Below are positions 13,874-15,839 of a DNA stretch of 15,839 bases, piece after piece. Under the pieces are notes generated by a model. The model searched no databases. It saw nothing but the letters and a program-made list of their open reading frames with translations, and had not been told where the DNA came from. Origin of the DNA: JASFTV01 sp050050615 (GTDB taxonomy: Bacteria; Desulfobacterota; DSM-4660; Desulfatiglandales; HGW-15); contig JASFTV010000046.1 in assembly GCA_050050615.1 (NCBI GenBank), positions 1 to 15,839 on the forward strand, in the 5' to 3' direction. The translations under genes were made by a program, and so were the position numbers. Position 1 is the stretch's first letter. Every line of letters starts with the position of its first letter.

Positions 13874-14030
13874 CGAAACATCCTCCACTAGCAACCAAAT
13901 TAGGCCATACCGGCCCAGTAGCCATGGTTTTTCGGTATTTAATGCGGATCGTGGGCACAGATTGCCCTTACACCTCTGCCCCCATAGTGTCAAAAGCAAG
14001 GTCTTGCTCCCAGTCCCCGCTCTCTCATTT

Positions 14031-15386
14031 TCAGGAATGATACGCCTTCAAAAGACGTTGATACAAAGAAGCAGCCTCTCGCTCAACCGGGGTAGGTCCT
14101 GATCTGGTTTGGAGCCTGAAGACCTTCTTCGCCAGTTTGTCCAGCCGCTTTTCCACCCCGGCCAGAACCCCGCTTCTGAAGCGATCCATGAGCGGTCCTT
14201 CAGCCCCGCGACGATGCGCCATAACAAAGGCCAGGCTTTCTTCCTCACGCACAAATCGGTGGTAAGCGTCTTTGGGATGTATTGATTCCTTGAACAGGCT
14301 GTAATGCACCTTCTTGTCTTCATCCAGCATGGATGCTTCAAAACCCATCTCAAAAGGGTCGCGACCTGTAGCCAAAAAGTACACAAAAGGTTGGGCACAT
14401 GTATAACAGTTGTGACACCAGCGTGAATATTCGCTTACCTCCATATGGCAGGAGATACGATACTTCGCATAATCAGGAAACGCCTCGTGTAGAATGCGAT
14501 GGATGGCGAAGTTTCCTAACGGACCGATAAGATTCACGGCTGTAATCTGACCCCCTGAGAACTTTTCGGCCATGCGGGCCATCTTCCTGGTCATAGTCCG
14601 GCTCTGCATGACCTTGTGCGCCAGAAGGTACCCCTCGCGATGCACCTGGTTGAGTGTGTTATGGTATTCGTTGTTGAGAACGATAAAAGGGGCTCGGTAG
14701 TGCGTACAAAAGGGCATCATGGCCAAAAGATAAACAAAATAAATGTGAACCTGATGCAAAAGCGTCTGTGGCCGCTCCAGCACCTCGTAATCCGAAAGCA
14801 ATTGGATCTCGTTCCTAACAGAGTGGCAGAGAAAGCCAAGCTCTTCTGCCAGCTGCTTTTGTAAATCGTTACGGATCGCTGTGCCCCTGGGCAGCACCCG
14901 CTCATCGATATTGACCAAGACGACTTCGTAACCGAGCGCATCCAGTGTAGCAAGGCTTAGAAGACTGTCTTTCCCGAAAGAAAAAGGGAGAACCACCCGC
15001 CGCGGATTCCATGCCTCAAGGGCTGGAATCTCCCCTGATCGGGAAGACCCTAAAAAATGACGGCCGATCAAACGAAACCGGCTGAAAATTTCCTCGGACT
15101 CTTCATGGCCAATCGGATCCACCATATTAGGGATCGCCGCTTCGAAACACGCGTTGTAAAAGTCAAAGAATCGCGGTTCCGCCGTCGAATACCATACCGT
15201 CGGATGCTTTAGAATCAGTGGAGGGACGAGAGTCAGGACATAGGTAAGCTCGTTAATCAGGGCTTCTTTGGCCGGGAATGTCTCCCAGACCTCTTCGGGG
15301 AATCGAATCTCACATGGTTCGACACTCCAGGCTCCGGAAACACCCAGAGAATAGCCGCATGGCTTTCTCTCGACATGGACATGCAC
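14031..15386 (-). CDS. PP-loop ATPase with Cys cluster, MurL-like layout
   Basis: The protein has 451 residues from GTG at 15386, with GGGAG about ten bases upstream. The core is an adenine-nucleotide alpha-hydrolase (PP-loop/HUP) fold: VVLPFSFGKDSLLSLATLDA at 131-150 carries the S-F-G-K-D-S ATP-binding motif (136-141). Near the C terminus R-W-C-H-N-C-Y-T-C (C324, C327, C330) is preceded by C313-H314, a likely zinc-binding cluster. The order S-x-G-K-D-S ... P-L-x-x-x-A-I-H-R ... S-C ... R-W-C-x-x-C-x-x-C-x-x-x-F-V-x-F-L-A recalls MurL, the ATP-dependent epimerase of UDP-MurNAc-L-Ala-L-Glu. It differs in the loop and no murD2 gene is nearby. QueC-like tRNA/base modification is the other option. 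The substrate is unknown. It is downstream of a small secreted-protein gene and upstream of the kinase, all on the minus strand. Confidence 0.8.
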   Translation of the reverse strand: MHVHVERKPCGYSLGVSGAWSVEPCEIRFPEEVWETFPAKEALINELTYVLTLVPPLILKHPTVWYSTAEPRFFDFYNACFEAAIPNMVDPIGHEESEEIFSRFRLIGRHFLGSSRSGEIPALEAWNPRRVVLPFSFGKDSLLSLATLDALGYEVVLVNIDERVLPRGTAIRNDLQKQLAEELGFLCHSVRNEIQLLSDYEVLERPQTLLHQVHIYFVYLLAMMPFCTHYRAPFIVLNNEYHNTLNQVHREGYLLAHKVMQSRTMTRKMARMAEKFSGGQITAVNLIGPLGNFAIHRILHEAFPDYAKYRISCHMEVSEYSRWCHNCYTCAQPFVYFLATGRDPFEMGFEASMLDEDKKVHYSLFKESIHPKDAYHRFVREEESLAFVMAHRRGAEGPLMDRFRSGVLAGVEKRLDKLAKKVFRLQTRSGPTPVEREAASLYQRLLKAYHS

Positions 15387-15439
15387 AGAGCGTTTGCTCC
15401 CAGCGGTGAAACACTACCCGGCAAAGGAATGATCGATCA

Positions 15440-15766
15440 TTACGCCAGGGGACCGGGCGTCACGCGCAACTTGAGCCCTCTTTGTTCACCCACCTTGATG
15501 ATTTTGCCCACCGCATCCACCCGGATTTTGTGGCCGTTCTGGTCCACCATGAATCTTTTGCCCTCATCGTCCAGCAGATACCTTTTGCCGTCCGGCATCA
15601 CCAGAACCTTTTTGCCATCTTTGGTGGTATACCGCTGCGCCTTCACCTTCCCCTTCTTCACGCTTGGGTTCCACGTTTTGGCTTTGCTTTGGGAGCCTGC
15701 CACAGCTGTTATCGGAAGAACGGACAAAAGCAGGGAAACAACGGCAACAGCAACCTTTTTGAGCAT
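15440..15766 (-). CDS. Small secreted lysine-rich protein, function unknown
   Basis: The protein has 108 residues. Residues 1-23 are a clean Sec signal peptide (MLKK, hydrophobic core, ITAVAG) with likely cleavage after A-V-A. The mature part is basic and built of short repeats of K/D-G-K-x-x-L/V: KDGKKVLVMPDGKRYLLDD, EGKRFMVDQNGHKIRVDAV, GKIIKVGEQ. These look like beta-hairpin repeats. No family is recognised. AAGGAG lies six bases before the ATG, and a promoter is predicted 28 bases upstream. It lies 53 bases before the PP-loop gene, so the two may be cotranscribed. Confidence 0.8.
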   Translation of the reverse strand: MLKKVAVAVVSLLLSVLPITAVAGSQSKAKTWNPSVKKGKVKAQRYTTKDGKKVLVMPDGKRYLLDDEGKRFMVDQNGHKIRVDAVGKIIKVGEQRGLKLRVTPGPLA

Positions 15767-15800
15767 TGATTTCTCCTTTCCTCAAAAGATTGGCTGGCAA

Positions 15801-15828
15801 GGTATCAAAATCACTCGGACACTGTCAA
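15801..15828 (-). promoter_or_regulatory. Probable sigma70 promoter of the secreted-protein gene
   Basis: On the minus strand TTGACA (15828-15823) is followed after 16 bases by GATACC (15806-15801). The -35 is perfect and the -10 moderate. Transcription would begin near 15794, a 28-base leader containing the AAGGAG site. Confidence 0.45.
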
Positions 15829-15839
15829 GCATCTGCTGC

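Noticed and set aside
13874..13999. Longer 5' extension of the histidine kinase frame
   Set aside because: The added 42 residues are cysteine- and tryptophan-rich with no ribosome binding site, while 13873 has an excellent one and the standard N terminus.

Overview
The window looks like a chromosomal stretch of a Gram-negative, probably Desulfobacterota (deltaproteobacterial) bacterium. The evidence is indirect. The PAS sensor kinase opens with the short coiled 'K-x-T-Y-x-E-L-E-x-R' leader that is common in sulfate-reducer kinases. There is an OmpA-type peptidoglycan-binding protein, a PilZ protein, and several small proteins (TIGR04076-type, a two-helix-rich 55-residue membrane protein, a GspE-N-like 72-residue protein) of a kind I associate with that group. 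There are no rRNA or tRNA genes, no intact transposase and no CRISPR array. Most genes lie on the minus strand; only the HEAT-repeat protein and one unrecognised protein lie on the plus strand.

Layout. 1-342: gene-free, with a GC-rich hairpin. 343-1629 (-): membrane-anchored coiled-coil OmpA-family protein with a 32-residue tandem repeat, preceded by a roughly 180-nt leader with a hairpin and a sigma70-like promoter. 2161-3162 (-): PLP enzyme of the D-cysteine desulfhydrase / L-cysteate sulfo-lyase family. 3362-3529 (-): small two-helix membrane protein. 3797-4129 (-): single PilZ domain protein, with a structured repeat just upstream. 4597-5883 (-): likely three-gene operon of a DJ-1/PfpI-family protein, a TIGR04076-type protein and a small basic protein that may have an Sm/SH3-like barrel. 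5884-6690: no intact gene, but a decayed M23 peptidase (minus strand) whose stop overlaps the start of a short ORF. 6728-7618 (+): HEAT-repeat protein behind a good promoter, ending in a 4-nt convergent overlap with a 72-aa minus-strand gene. 7942-9087: three small genes of unknown function. 9272-10688 (-): two-gene operon of an unknown 160-aa protein and a papain-like (C1A) protease without a signal peptide, behind a near-consensus promoter. 11086-11353: remnant of an Old-Yellow-Enzyme-type oxidoreductase. 11465-13873 (-): soluble three-PAS histidine kinase of the NarX/HisKA_3 type. 14031-15386 (-): PP-loop ATPase with a Cys cluster, resembling MurL in layout. 15440-15766 (-): small secreted protein.

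How the genes work together: the window is a mosaic of short transcription units rather than one pathway. The pairs most likely to work together are the 160-aa protein with the C1A protease, and DJ-1/PfpI with TIGR04076 and the small basic protein. The kinase has no response regulator beside it. Two decayed enzymes (M23 peptidase and flavin oxidoreductase) show that the region has lost genes. The best candidates for undescribed biology are the C1A protease module and the MurL-like PP-loop protein; both functional readings are inferences from motifs and context.
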